A stretch of 29,001 nt of DNA. Source: Lachnospiraceae bacterium UBA5895. GTDB taxonomy: Bacteria; Bacillota; Clostridia; Lachnospirales; Lachnospiraceae. Shown here one piece after another: positions 6,915 to 14,811 of the stretch; the first letter of the stretch is position 1, and the number at the start of each line of letters is the position of its first letter. A program made the position numbers and the translations under genes. The DNA lies in assembly GCA_002431915.1 (NCBI GenBank), contig DJEP01000009.1, positions 5,876-34,876 on the forward strand. The letters are read 5' to 3'. Below the pieces are notes generated by a model. The model saw only the letters and a list, made by a program, of their open reading frames with translations, did no database searches and had not been told where the DNA came from.

Positions 6915-8153
6915 ATGTATTCATTGGATGAAGTAAAAAAAGTAGATCCCGAAGTGGCACAGGCCATTATTGATGAGGAGAATCGTCAGAACAGTCATAT
7001 CGAACTGATCGCTTCCGAGAACTGGGTAAGCAAGGCAGTCATGGCTGCTATGGGCAGTCCTCTGACCAATAAATATGCGGAAGGTTATCCCGGCAAGAGA
7101 TATTATGGTGGCTGTGAGTGTGTGGATGTCATTGAGAATCTGGCAATCGAGCGTGCCAAGAAGCTGTTCGGCTGCGATTATGCCAACGTACAGCCCCATT
7201 CCGGAGCACAGGCGAATATGGCAGTGCAGTTCGCGGTACTGAAACCCGGCGATACCATTATGGGCATGAATCTGGATCACGGCGGACATCTGACCCATGG
7301 TTCACCTGTGAATATGTCCGGTAAATATTTCCATGTGGTACCTTACGGCGTGGATGACAACGGATTCCTGGATTATGACAGAATGAGAGAGCTGGCACTG
7401 GAGTGCAAGCCTAAGATGATTATTGCCGGTGCTTCTGCGTATGCCAGAACCATTGATTTCAAGAAGTTCCGTGAAGTAGCGGACGAAGTGGGCGCCGTGC
7501 TGATGGTAGATATGGCACATATCGCAGGACTGGTGGCAGCAGGTCTTCATCCAAGCCCTATTCCTTATGCGGATGTAGTGACCACCACGACCCACAAGAC
7601 TCTGCGCGGACCCAGAGGCGGTATGATTCTGTGCAACAAGGAAGCCAATGAGAAGTTCAACTTCAACAAAGCAATCTTCCCCGGCATCCAGGGCGGTCCT
7701 CTGATGCATGTCATCGCAGCCAAGGCAGTCTGCTTCAAGGAAGCATTAAGTGACGACTTTAAAGTATACCAGAAGAATATTGTGGACAATGCCCAGGCAC
7801 TGTGCAAGGGTCTGATGAGCCGTGACATCAAGATCGTATCCGGCGGCACCGACAACCATCTGATGCTGGTAGACCTGACGCCTTACGGACTGACCGGTAA
7901 GGCTGTGGAGAAGCTGTTGGATGCAGCGCATATCACTGCCAACAAGAACACCATCCCCAACGATCCCCAGTCTCCGTTCGTGACCAGCGGTATCCGTCTG
8001 GGAACCCCTGCAGTAACCTCCAGAGGTTTGAACACCGAGGATATGGATCAGGTGGCGGAAGCCATTGCCATGGTCATCAAGGGCGGCGAGGAGCAGGTTC
8101 CCGCAGCCAGAGCCATCATTCAGAAATTAACAGACAAGTATCCTTTGATCTAA
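6915..8153 (+). CDS. glyA: Serine hydroxymethyltransferase
   Basis: PLP enzyme of the cytoplasm that converts serine and tetrahydrofolate to glycine and 5,10-methylene-tetrahydrofolate, the main supply of one-carbon units. The 412-residue protein is of normal length and shows SENWVS near 34-39, YAEGYPGKRYYGG at 54-66, the VDMAHIAG strand (198-205) with the PLP-contacting Asp and His, and TTTTHKTLRGPRGG with the PLP-binding lysine K228. AAGGAGG at 6900-6906 fixes the start. It is monocistronic: its own promoter (6675-6702) and a strong terminator (8163-8196). The long leader is occupied by repeat copy A and a small ATCAC/GTGAT inverted pair just before the ribosome site. Confidence 0.97.
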   Translation: MYSLDEVKKVDPEVAQAIIDEENRQNSHIELIASENWVSKAVMAAMGSPLTNKYAEGYPGKRYYGGCECVDVIENLAIERAKKLFGCDYANVQPHSGAQANMAVQFAVLKPGDTIMGMNLDHGGHLTHGSPVNMSGKYFHVVPYGVDDNGFLDYDRMRELALECKPKMIIAGASAYARTIDFKKFREVADEVGAVLMVDMAHIAGLVAAGLHPSPIPYADVVTTTTHKTLRGPRGGMILCNKEANEKFNFNKAIFPGIQGGPLMHVIAAKAVCFKEALSDDFKVYQKNIVDNAQALCKGLMSRDIKIVSGGTDNHLMLVDLTPYGLTGKAVEKLLDAAHITANKNTIPNDPQSPFVTSGIRLGTPAVTSRGLNTEDMDQVAEAIAMVIKGGEEQVPAARAIIQKLTDKYPLI

Positions 8154-8162
8154 AGATTGGAG

Positions 8163-8200
8163 CATAAGAAAAGAGCCGAAAGGCTCTTTTCTTATGTTCA
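8163..8200 (+). terminator. Terminator of glyA
   Basis: A perfect 15-bp stem (8163-8177 with 8182-8196) closed by a GAAA tetraloop. The second arm is T-rich (CTTTTCTTATG), giving an intrinsic terminator shape. Confidence 0.85.
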
Positions 8201-8239
8201 GAAATGCATAAAAAGGCTAGAAAAAGATAAAAATGGGGG

Positions 8240-8268
8240 TTGTCTTTCGTACTTTACTGTGCTAGAAT
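8240..8268 (+). promoter_or_regulatory. Sigma-A promoter of the ACT regulator-hom-lysC operon
   Basis: TTGTCT (8240-8245), 17-base spacer, TAGAAT (8263-8268). The leader to the first start codon is only about 50 bases, too short for a T-box or lysine riboswitch. Confidence 0.6.
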
Positions 8269-8327
8269 ATCCCTCAGTGAAAAACAAGTGTCCGTAATAC
8301 AGATACGAACCGCAGAAAGGATAACAT

Positions 8328-8771
8328 ATGGGAGAAACGACCAAGTATTTCGTGGTGAAGCAGAAGGCAATCCCCGAGGTACTGTTAAAGGTAGTGGAAG
8401 CAAAGCGGCTTCTTGAGTCAGAGAAAGTTCTGACCATACAGGAAGCGGTTGATGCAGTGGGTATCAGCCGCAGTTCTTTTTATAAGTATAAGGATGATAT
8501 CTTTCCGTTCCATGACAATTCTCAGGGAACGACCATCACGCTGACTTTCCAGATGGATGACGAACCGGGAATTCTGTCGGATGTGCTGAAGATCATCGCA
8601 GAGTACCGGGCGAATATCCTGACGATTCATCAGAGTATTCCTATCAACGGAATTGCATCCCTGACACTGAGTATACAGGTGCTGCAGACTACGGGGGATA
8701 TCTCCCGGATGATCGAGCAGCTGGAGGAACAGTCCAGTGTACATCATGTGAAAATACTGGCAAAGGAATAA
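8328..8771 (+). CDS. ACT-domain regulatory protein (UPF0735/PheB-ThrR type)
   Basis: A 147-residue protein with a small N-terminal helix-turn-helix region (about 37-55, including ISRSSFYKYKD) and a C-terminal ACT domain (about 70-145, with the ligand-loop motif DDEPGILSDVL at 77-87). The family corresponds to Bacillus PheB, renamed ThrR, which regulates threonine-pathway genes. Here it is the first gene of an operon with homoserine dehydrogenase and aspartate kinase, so sensing an aspartate-family amino acid and controlling this operon is a reasonable inference. A ribosome site AGAAAGGA precedes the ATG; hom begins 36 bases after the stop. Confidence 0.85.
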   Translation: MGETTKYFVVKQKAIPEVLLKVVEAKRLLESEKVLTIQEAVDAVGISRSSFYKYKDDIFPFHDNSQGTTITLTFQMDDEPGILSDVLKIIAEYRANILTIHQSIPINGIASLTLSIQVLQTTGDISRMIEQLEEQSSVHHVKILAKE

Positions 8772-8807
8772 TGTCGGAACGAAAAAGATAAAAGTGAGGA
8801 GAATATT

Positions 8808-10019
8808 ATGATAAATGTTGCGGTATTGGGCTACGGCACCGTCGGCAGCGGTGTGGTAGAAGTTATCGAGAAAAATAAGGACATGGTAAATAAAAAGTCC
8901 GCACAGGAACTGGAAGTGAAATACATCCTGGATCTGAGAGACTTCCCTGGAGATCCTTACGAGAATAAGGTCATTCATGACTTCAATACGATCCTGCAGG
9001 ATGACAGTGTGACCATCATCTGTGAGACCATGGGTGGTGTCGGAGCTGCGTACCAGTTCACGAAACAGGCACTGGAGTTGGGCAAAAGCGTCTGCACCTC
9101 CAATAAGGAGCTGGTAGCAAAGCATGGTCCCGAACTGTTGCAGATCGCCAGAGAACATAACTGCAACTACTTATTCGAGGCAAGTGTGGGTGGCGGTATT
9201 CCCATTATCCGTCCGCTGAATTATTCCCTGACCGCGGAGAAGATCGAGGCTGTCAACGGTATCTTAAACGGTACCACGAACTATATCTTAAGTAAAATGG
9301 AAAAAGAGGGCGCGGATTTCGATACCGTCCTGAAGGAAGCACAGGACAAGGGCTATGCGGAGCGCAATCCGGAAGCGGACGTGGAAGGTTATGATGCCTG
9401 TCGTAAGATCGCGATTCTGTCTTCTCTGATGTTTGGTAAAAATGTGGATTCTGAGAAGATCCCTACCGAGGGCATTACGAAGATCACCGCAGCGGATTTC
9501 GAGTATGCCAATGCTACGGAGCATACTATCAAGCTGTTGGGCAGAAGTCGTGCTATTGATGATGATACCGCGGAAGTTATGGTGGCACCGTTCATGCTTC
9601 CCAAGGAACATCCCCTGGCTATGGTACACGGTGTGTTCAATGCCGTATTTGTCACCGGCAACATGCTGGGAGATTCCATGTACTACGGACGGGGCGCAGG
9701 CAAGCTTCCCACCGCCAGTGCAGTGGTATCGGATGTCATCGACTGTGCAAGACATCAGGGCAAGGTGATCATGTGCTTCTGGGATAAAGAAGAAGTAAAG
9801 TTAGCGGACACCGGCGAGTCCGTAAGAAGATTTTTTATCAGAGCAAGAGCCGGAGCGGAAGGTGCGGTAGAGGCAGCTTTCCCCGGAGGCAAAGAGGTAC
9901 ATTTGGAAGACCGTAAGGAAGACTTCGGATACTTCACACAGTCCATGAAGGAGAGAGAATTCCTGGCAAAATACGAAGCACTGGGTGAGCAGATGCTCGG
10001 CAGGATCCGTCTTGTATAA
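8808..10019 (+). CDS. hom: Homoserine dehydrogenase
   Basis: Reduces aspartate 4-semialdehyde to homoserine, the branch to threonine and methionine. The 403-residue protein has an N-terminal NAD(P)-binding motif (GYGTVGSG at 8-15), SNKELVAKHG (98-107), FEASVGGGIPII (123-134) and NGILNGTTNYIL (150-161), followed by the catalytic Lys region within the GYAERNPEADVEGYDACRK stretch (from about 181). The C-terminus is about 70 residues and does not show a clear ACT motif, unlike the roughly 430-residue Bacillus enzyme; any regulatory role may lie with the separate ACT protein upstream. It lies between the ACT regulator and lysC with short gaps, so one transcript is likely. Confidence 0.95.
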   Translation: MINVAVLGYGTVGSGVVEVIEKNKDMVNKKSAQELEVKYILDLRDFPGDPYENKVIHDFNTILQDDSVTIICETMGGVGAAYQFTKQALELGKSVCTSNKELVAKHGPELLQIAREHNCNYLFEASVGGGIPIIRPLNYSLTAEKIEAVNGILNGTTNYILSKMEKEGADFDTVLKEAQDKGYAERNPEADVEGYDACRKIAILSSLMFGKNVDSEKIPTEGITKITAADFEYANATEHTIKLLGRSRAIDDDTAEVMVAPFMLPKEHPLAMVHGVFNAVFVTGNMLGDSMYYGRGAGKLPTASAVVSDVIDCARHQGKVIMCFWDKEEVKLADTGESVRRFFIRARAGAEGAVEAAFPGGKEVHLEDRKEDFGYFTQSMKEREFLAKYEALGEQMLGRIRLV

Positions 10020-10062
10020 AAAGGATATACTATTATTAAGATAGAGTTGAGGAGAAAATGTT

Positions 10063-11382
10063 ATGTCAAAAGTAGTGAAGTTCGGTGGAAGCTCTCTGGC
10101 AAGTGCAGAGCAGTTCAAAAAGGTAGGAAACATCATCCGTGCGGATAAGGAGAGAAAATATGTGGTACCTTCCGCACCGGGAAAAAGATTTTCCGATGAC
10201 ACCAAGGTAACGGATATGTTGTATGCCTGCTATGATCTGGCAGATCAGGGCAAGAGCTTCAAGGCAGAACTGGACACCATCAAAGCCCGCTATCAGGAGA
10301 TCATTGATGGTTTACAGTTGGATCTGGATCTTGGTGAAGAGTTTAAGACCATAGAGAAGAATTTCAAGGCAAAATCCGGAAGCAATTACGCAGCTTCCCG
10401 TGGCGAATATCTGAACGGTATTATCATGGCAAATTACTTAGGCTATGATTTCATTGATGCGGCAACTGTAATTTTTTTCGATGAAAACGGTGAGTTTGAT
10501 GCGGCGAAGACCAATGAAGTACTTCGTGCCAGACTGGCAGAGAGTAAGGAAGCGGTAGTTCCCGGATTCTACGGTTCTATGCCCGACGGAACGGTAAAGA
10601 CCTTCTCCAGAGGCGGCTCCGATATCACCGGATCCATCGTAGCCAAAGCTGCTAAGGCAGATGTCTATGAGAATTGGACCGATGTCTCCGGCTTCCTGAT
10701 CGCGGATCCCCGTATCATCGATAATCCCGAAGCTATCGAGACCATCACTTACCGCGAACTCCGCGAGCTGGCATATATGGGTGCTACCGTACTGCATGAG
10801 GATGCCATTTTCCCGGTACGTCAGGAGGGTATCCCCATCAATATCCGTAATACCAACGCTCCGGAGGACAACGGTACCTGGATCGTGGGAAGTACCTGTC
10901 AGAAGTCCAAATACGTCATCACCGGTATCGCCGGCAAAAAGGGCTTCTGCTCCGTGAATATTGAAAAGGATATGATGAACTCCGAAATCGGTTTCGGTAG
11001 AAAGGTGCTGCAGGCATTTGAGGAGAACGGCATCTCCTTCGAGCATGTTCCCTCCGGTATTGATACCATGACCGTATTTGTGCATCAGGACGAGTTCATG
11101 CACAAGGAACAGAAGGTTGTGGCTGGCATTCACAGATTGGCAAATCCCGACACCATTGACATTGAGTCCGATCTGGCGCTGATCGCCGTGGTAGGTCGTG
11201 GCATGAAGTCCACCCGCGGTACCGCCGGCAGAATCTTCTCCGCACTGGCACACAAGAACATTAATGTCAAGATGATTGACCAGGGATCTTCCGAGCTGAA
11301 CATTATCATCGGTGTGGCAAATGAAGATTTTGAGACAGCAATTCAGGCAATTTATGATATTTTCGTAATCACAAGATTATAA
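10063..11382 (+). CDS. lysC: Aspartate kinase (monofunctional)
   Basis: Phosphorylates aspartate, the first step towards lysine, threonine and methionine. The 439-residue protein starts with the amino-acid-kinase motif KFGGSS (6-11), carries FSRGGSDITGS in the aspartate/ATP site (about 187-197), and has two C-terminal ACT domains (about 300-365 and 372-439, the latter with GRGMKSTRGTAGRIFSAL). Those domains normally bind lysine and/or threonine for feedback inhibition. It is the last gene of the ACT regulator-hom-lysC operon, 43 bases after hom, and is followed by a strong terminator. No lysine riboswitch or T-box leader is visible. Confidence 0.95.
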   Translation: MSKVVKFGGSSLASAEQFKKVGNIIRADKERKYVVPSAPGKRFSDDTKVTDMLYACYDLADQGKSFKAELDTIKARYQEIIDGLQLDLDLGEEFKTIEKNFKAKSGSNYAASRGEYLNGIIMANYLGYDFIDAATVIFFDENGEFDAAKTNEVLRARLAESKEAVVPGFYGSMPDGTVKTFSRGGSDITGSIVAKAAKADVYENWTDVSGFLIADPRIIDNPEAIETITYRELRELAYMGATVLHEDAIFPVRQEGIPINIRNTNAPEDNGTWIVGSTCQKSKYVITGIAGKKGFCSVNIEKDMMNSEIGFGRKVLQAFEENGISFEHVPSGIDTMTVFVHQDEFMHKEQKVVAGIHRLANPDTIDIESDLALIAVVGRGMKSTRGTAGRIFSALAHKNINVKMIDQGSSELNIIIGVANEDFETAIQAIYDIFVITRL

Positions 11383-11398
11383 TACAAATCATACAAAA

Positions 11399-11430
11399 AG
11401 ACAGGTCGGTGTGACCTGTCTCTTTATATT
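11399..11430. terminator. Terminator between lysC and the TetR gene
   Basis: Perfect 9-bp stem AGACAGGTC (11399-11407) with GACCTGTCT (11413-11421), then a T-rich run. Because the TetR gene is convergent and ends at 11431, it may serve both strands. Confidence 0.8.
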
Positions 11431-11982
11431 TTATGTCTCTGAATACTGGATCATGTCCAAAATCGGTGTCCGCATGATGTACTGATACGCTTCAAAAATT
11501 TTCTCCGCAGGAACTTCTTTGGGAGAGGAGAGCCATAACCGCAGAATTTCAGTCAATAAGAGTGAATTATAATGTGCCAGTGACTGAGGAGTGATCAGGT
11601 CACTGGGCATTTTTCTCATGGGGTGTCTTGACAGAATTCGGAAAAAGGTCTGTTCCACATAATGGGCAAAAAATTCTCCAAAACAATTCTGACCTGTGAT
11701 TTCAAACAACCGGTGATAGTATTCTTTATTTTTTTCAAAGCAGATAAACATCAGTTTGATAGCTTCCTGTTCCATGTCATTTTCAATAATGACTTCTACC
11801 TTACTACCGATATCCCGGTCGAACAGGAACTCGATCACCTCGTACTTATCCTGAAAATAATTATAAAAAGTAGGACGGATCACATGAGCGCCATCGGTGA
11901 TCATTTTAATGGAAATCTTCTGAAAAGGCATAGTAAGTACAAGATCGCGAAAGCTGTCTGCCAATAATTCCTTTGTCTTCAT
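11431..11982 (-). CDS. TetR/AcrR-family transcriptional regulator
   Basis: A 183-residue regulator with an N-terminal TetR helix-turn-helix at about 23-43 (KISIKMITDGAHVIRPTFYNYF) and a helical ligand/dimer domain. The HTH resembles the DhaS-like subgroup of Clostridia. The start at 11982 is set by AAGGAGT six bases upstream on the reverse strand; the frame is open further but without a ribosome site. It is divergent from the MntP-like membrane protein, with a perfect 9-bp palindrome (12061-12082) just upstream of its -35 box, so autorepression and control of the divergent gene are likely. The inducer is unknown. Confidence 0.88.
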   Translation of the reverse strand: MKTKELLADSFRDLVLTMPFQKISIKMITDGAHVIRPTFYNYFQDKYEVIEFLFDRDIGSKVEVIIENDMEQEAIKLMFICFEKNKEYYHRLFEITGQNCFGEFFAHYVEQTFFRILSRHPMRKMPSDLITPQSLAHYNSLLLTEILRLWLSSPKEVPAEKIFEAYQYIMRTPILDMIQYSET

Positions 11983-12024
11983 CACAGGACTCCTTTTCCT
12001 ATAAAAAAGATTCAAGATAGAGAT

Positions 12025-12053
12025 ATTATAAACAAAAAGGGAATGTTTCTCAA
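12025..12053 (-). promoter_or_regulatory. Sigma-A promoter of the TetR gene
   Basis: Reverse-strand TTGAGA (12048-12053), 17-base spacer, perfect TATAAT (12025-12030). Confidence 0.65.
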
Positions 12054-12060
12054 CAGAAAA

Positions 12061-12082
12061 CGACATTTTGGCTAAAATGTCG
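12061..12082. promoter_or_regulatory. Palindrome, candidate TetR operator
   Basis: CGACATTTT (12061-12069), four bases, AAAATGTCG (12074-12082): a perfect 9-bp inverted repeat eight bases upstream of the TetR -35 box and in the divergent intergenic region. Size and symmetry fit a TetR-family operator. No T run follows on either strand, which argues against a terminator. Confidence 0.55.
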
Positions 12083-12224
12083 CAGAATTTTTACATTTCT
12101 TTAAAAGATGTAGAAACGTAAAAAACTTCGCGTTGGTGTTGTATCTTACCATATATCGGGAAAATGGGTAAAGTAAAATAGAAAAGAGAGAAAAATATTA
12201 TAATCGGAGAAGGGAGTTGTACGG

Positions 12225-12800
12225 ATGGCGTGGTACGAAATATTCATTGTATCTGTAGGACTTTCTCTGGATGTTTTTACCTATGCATTATACAAAGGTG
12301 CAATGCTTTCCCGGTTGGATAAAAAGCAGATCCTAAAGATGACATTGTTATTCACGGCATGGCAGAGCGGTGCAATGTTTCTTGGAAGCCTGATTTCAGA
12401 AATTCCTTACATTGCCATGAATTACCAACGGACAGAGAAACTGTTCAGGGCAGTGTCAGCGGTTATTTTCTTCCTGATTGCAGTGTGGCTGATTGTACGG
12501 GCTGTGCATATGCGGGATCCGTTGGAACGACGGGAAGATATTTTCGCCTGGAAGCAGCTCTGCGTTTGGGCAATGCTCACCAGTGTGGATAGCTTTCTGA
12601 CAGGGATTGGCATGGGATTTTTGAACACCAGAGTAACATTGCAGATGATACAGCTGGCAATTATGGCAGCAATCGCTGTTGTTACCGGAATCTATACCGG
12701 GTATCGCATCGGCTGTCGGGGAAGAAGTCGTGTGCTGATTAGTGGTGCAATGATTTTTTTGCTCGTCGGGATAGATGTAATGTTCCGATATTACAGTTAA
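12225..12800 (+). CDS. MntP/YtaF-like six-helix membrane protein, putative cation efflux
   Basis: A 191-residue membrane protein with six predicted helices in two repeats. Each repeat carries an Asp at the place expected for the manganese exporter MntP: SVGLSLDVF with D16, and LTSVDSFLTGIG with D122. The basic loop between them (about 92-110) also fits. It could export Mn2+ or another divalent ion; substrate is not proven. The usual yybP-ykoY manganese riboswitch is not seen upstream; instead the gene is divergent from a TetR regulator. A GAAGGGAG ribosome site precedes the ATG. The radical SAM gene starts 45 bases downstream, probably on the same transcript. Confidence 0.72.
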   Translation: MAWYEIFIVSVGLSLDVFTYALYKGAMLSRLDKKQILKMTLLFTAWQSGAMFLGSLISEIPYIAMNYQRTEKLFRAVSAVIFFLIAVWLIVRAVHMRDPLERREDIFAWKQLCVWAMLTSVDSFLTGIGMGFLNTRVTLQMIQLAIMAAIAVVTGIYTGYRIGCRGRSRVLISGAMIFLLVGIDVMFRYYS

Positions 12801-12845
12801 ATCAAGAGAAAGATAGAACAAATATACAAAAGTGAGGTAATTAAA

Positions 12846-14237
12846 ATGGCAGACATCAAACACAAAGTAGAGAGAGCCGCATTCGGCACTGCAATCGATG
12901 GCATCTTAAGGTATGTGAACAAGGACGAAGCAGACAGAGAAAAGGCATTCTTAAAGCTGGTAGATCTGTCGGAGAAATTTATGGGAGATACCTTCCGCAA
13001 GGAAAGCTATGATGCGGCGAGACGCATGATCCAGGATCCGGACAGTAAGTGGATGCAGTATGTGAACCGGATCTTAAATGAAGTAGATCCCCATGTTATT
13101 AAAATGTCCGCACTGGACTATGGTTTTGAAGCAGCTTTCTGCGGTAAAAAAGAAATCAATGAGATGCGAGTAAAGCATCAGTGCAATATCCCCTGGCTGA
13201 TCCTGATGGATCCCACCAGTGCCTGCAATCTGCATTGTACCGGATGCTGGGCAGCAGAGTATGGCAATCGTCTGAATTTGAGTTTTGAAGATATGGACCG
13301 TATCGTTACCCAAGGTAAGGAACTGGGCATTTATCTGTATTTCTTCACCGGCGGGGAACCTCTGGTACGTAAGGATGATATCATCCGTCTGTGTGAGAAG
13401 CACGATGACTGCGGTTTCCATGCATTCACCAACGGTACCCTGATCGATGAGAAATTCTGTCAGGAGATGAAGCGGGTAGGTAATTTCTCCGTAGCCATCA
13501 GCCTGGAAGGTTTTGATGAAGTAAACGACTTACGTCGTGGTAAGGGCGTGTTTGATAAAGTCATGCATGCCATGGATCTGATGAAGCAGTACGGATTGAT
13601 CTTCGGTACTTCCATCTGCTATACCGGCAAAAACTATAAGGTAGTCACCAGCGACGAATTCCTGGATATGATCATTGAAAAAGGAGCCAGATTCAGCTGG
13701 TACTTCCATTATATGCCCGTAGGAAATGATGCGTCCACCGAATTGCTCTTAGACCCGGATCAGAGAGAGTATATGTATCACAGAATCCGTGAGATCCGTG
13801 CCATGGAGGGTGGTAAGCCGATCTTCGCTTTCGATTTCCAAAACGACGGCGAATATGTGGGTGGTTGTATTGCCGGCGGCAGAAACTACTGCCATATCAA
13901 CCCTAACGGAGATGTGGAGCCCTGCGTATTCATCCACTATTCCGGTGCCAATATCAAGGAAGTGGACCTGCTGACCGCGTTGAAGCAGCCTCTGTTCATG
14001 GCATACCGTGAGAACCAGCCTTTCAACTGCAACCACTTAAAGCCCTGCCCGATGCTTGAGAACCCGGAGATCTTACAGCGCATGGTACATGAGACCGGAG
14101 CTCATTCCACTGATTTACAGTCACCGGAATCCGTAGAGCATCTGTGCGGAAAATGTGCGGAGTATGCGAAAAAATGGGATGTGCGCGCACAGGAACTGTG
14201 GCAGAAGAGTCAGGAAAAGAAAAATACAGCAAAATAG
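12846..14237 (+). CDS. Radical SAM protein with a SPASM-like C-terminal cysteine cluster
   Basis: A 463-residue protein whose N-terminal helical region (1-115) is followed by a radical SAM core: C127-x3-C131-x2-C134 for the 4Fe-4S cluster, the GGEP motif at 169-172, and TNG at 195-197. The C-terminal part has seven further cysteines (341, 349, 360, 395, 401, 434, 437). C341-x13-G-x4-C360 matches the opening of the SPASM pattern, implying one or two extra Fe-S clusters as in peptide-modifying enzymes and anaerobic sulfatase maturases. No precursor peptide or sulfatase lies next to it, so the substrate is unknown. It probably shares a transcript with the MntP-like gene under the TetR regulator. 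Confidence 0.82.
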   Translation: MADIKHKVERAAFGTAIDGILRYVNKDEADREKAFLKLVDLSEKFMGDTFRKESYDAARRMIQDPDSKWMQYVNRILNEVDPHVIKMSALDYGFEAAFCGKKEINEMRVKHQCNIPWLILMDPTSACNLHCTGCWAAEYGNRLNLSFEDMDRIVTQGKELGIYLYFFTGGEPLVRKDDIIRLCEKHDDCGFHAFTNGTLIDEKFCQEMKRVGNFSVAISLEGFDEVNDLRRGKGVFDKVMHAMDLMKQYGLIFGTSICYTGKNYKVVTSDEFLDMIIEKGARFSWYFHYMPVGNDASTELLLDPDQREYMYHRIREIRAMEGGKPIFAFDFQNDGEYVGGCIAGGRNYCHINPNGDVEPCVFIHYSGANIKEVDLLTALKQPLFMAYRENQPFNCNHLKPCPMLENPEILQRMVHETGAHSTDLQSPESVEHLCGKCAEYAKKWDVRAQELWQKSQEKKNTAK

Positions 14238-14273
14238 ATAATAGTTCTTTTACAAAAGTTTATATTTAGTTAA

Positions 14274-14302
14274 TTGCTTTTTGCTTTTCGGCAGACCATA
14301 AT
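14274..14302 (+). promoter_or_regulatory. Probable sigma-A promoter of the zinc ribbon-DUF5685-J-domain module
   Basis: TTGCTT (14274-14279), 17-base spacer, CATAAT (14297-14302), about 50 bases before the start codon. No terminator separates it from the radical SAM gene, so read-through is also possible. Confidence 0.5.
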
Positions 14303-14353
14303 AGGAACAAAGCTTAAAAATGTCCCTGTGTGGCGGACGAAAGGTGGTACTTC

Positions 14354-14746
14354 ATGAAAGAGAAGTTACAGCGTTTCATGTGGGGGCGTTATGGTAACGA
14401 CCGCTTCAATCAGTTTTTGATGATTGTGGCTCTGGTCTGCCTGACGCTCTCTTTTTTTGGGCTGAGAATATTTTATGTGCTGGCTCTTGCCCTGCTGGTC
14501 TATGTCTATTACCGGATGTTTTCCAGGAATATGAGCAGGAGAAGTGCAGAGAACCAGTGGTATCTTCGGAAAGAAATGAAGGTGCGCAGCTGGTGGCAGC
14601 GACAGAAGAAGCTATTTGCCGGACGTAAGGACTACAAGATCTATAAATGCCCGAAATGCGGTCAGAAGCTTCGGGTTCCCAGACACAAAGGGAAAATTGC
14701 GATCCGCTGCAGAAAATGCGGAGAGGAATTCATCCGTAAGACCTGA
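14354..14746 (+). CDS. Membrane-anchored zinc-ribbon protein
   Basis: A 130-residue protein with two adjacent hydrophobic segments (about 20-53), a basic linker, and a C-terminal zinc ribbon formed by C99-x2-C102 and C119-x2-C122. Both tail and linker are rich in Lys and Arg, so the ribbon probably faces the cytoplasm. ATG 14354 has AAGGTGG six bases upstream; a GTG at 14330 in the same frame has no ribosome site. Function is unknown. It is the first gene of a module with a DUF5685 protein and a J-domain protein, which suggests an adaptor or nucleic-acid/protein-binding role at the membrane. Confidence 0.75.
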   Translation: MKEKLQRFMWGRYGNDRFNQFLMIVALVCLTLSFFGLRIFYVLALALLVYVYYRMFSRNMSRRSAENQWYLRKEMKVRSWWQRQKKLFAGRKDYKIYKCPKCGQKLRVPRHKGKIAIRCRKCGEEFIRKT

Positions 14747-14811
14747 CGTCAAAGCAGAACAGCAGGGATAAGAAAAATATAAGAGAAGTATAAGAAAGGA
14801 TGGTGAGCCAG

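Noticed and set aside
8269..8327. T-box or lysine riboswitch ahead of the hom-lysC operon
   Set aside because: The leader is too short and has no matching conserved motif.
12199..12204. TATAAT as -10 box of the MntP-like gene
   Set aside because: No -35 match lies 15-19 bases upstream, and the resulting start would fall on the ribosome site.
12083..12224. yybP-ykoY manganese riboswitch upstream of the MntP-like gene
   Set aside because: The conserved riboswitch motifs and stems were not found, and the AT-rich gap has only small imperfect inverted pairs.
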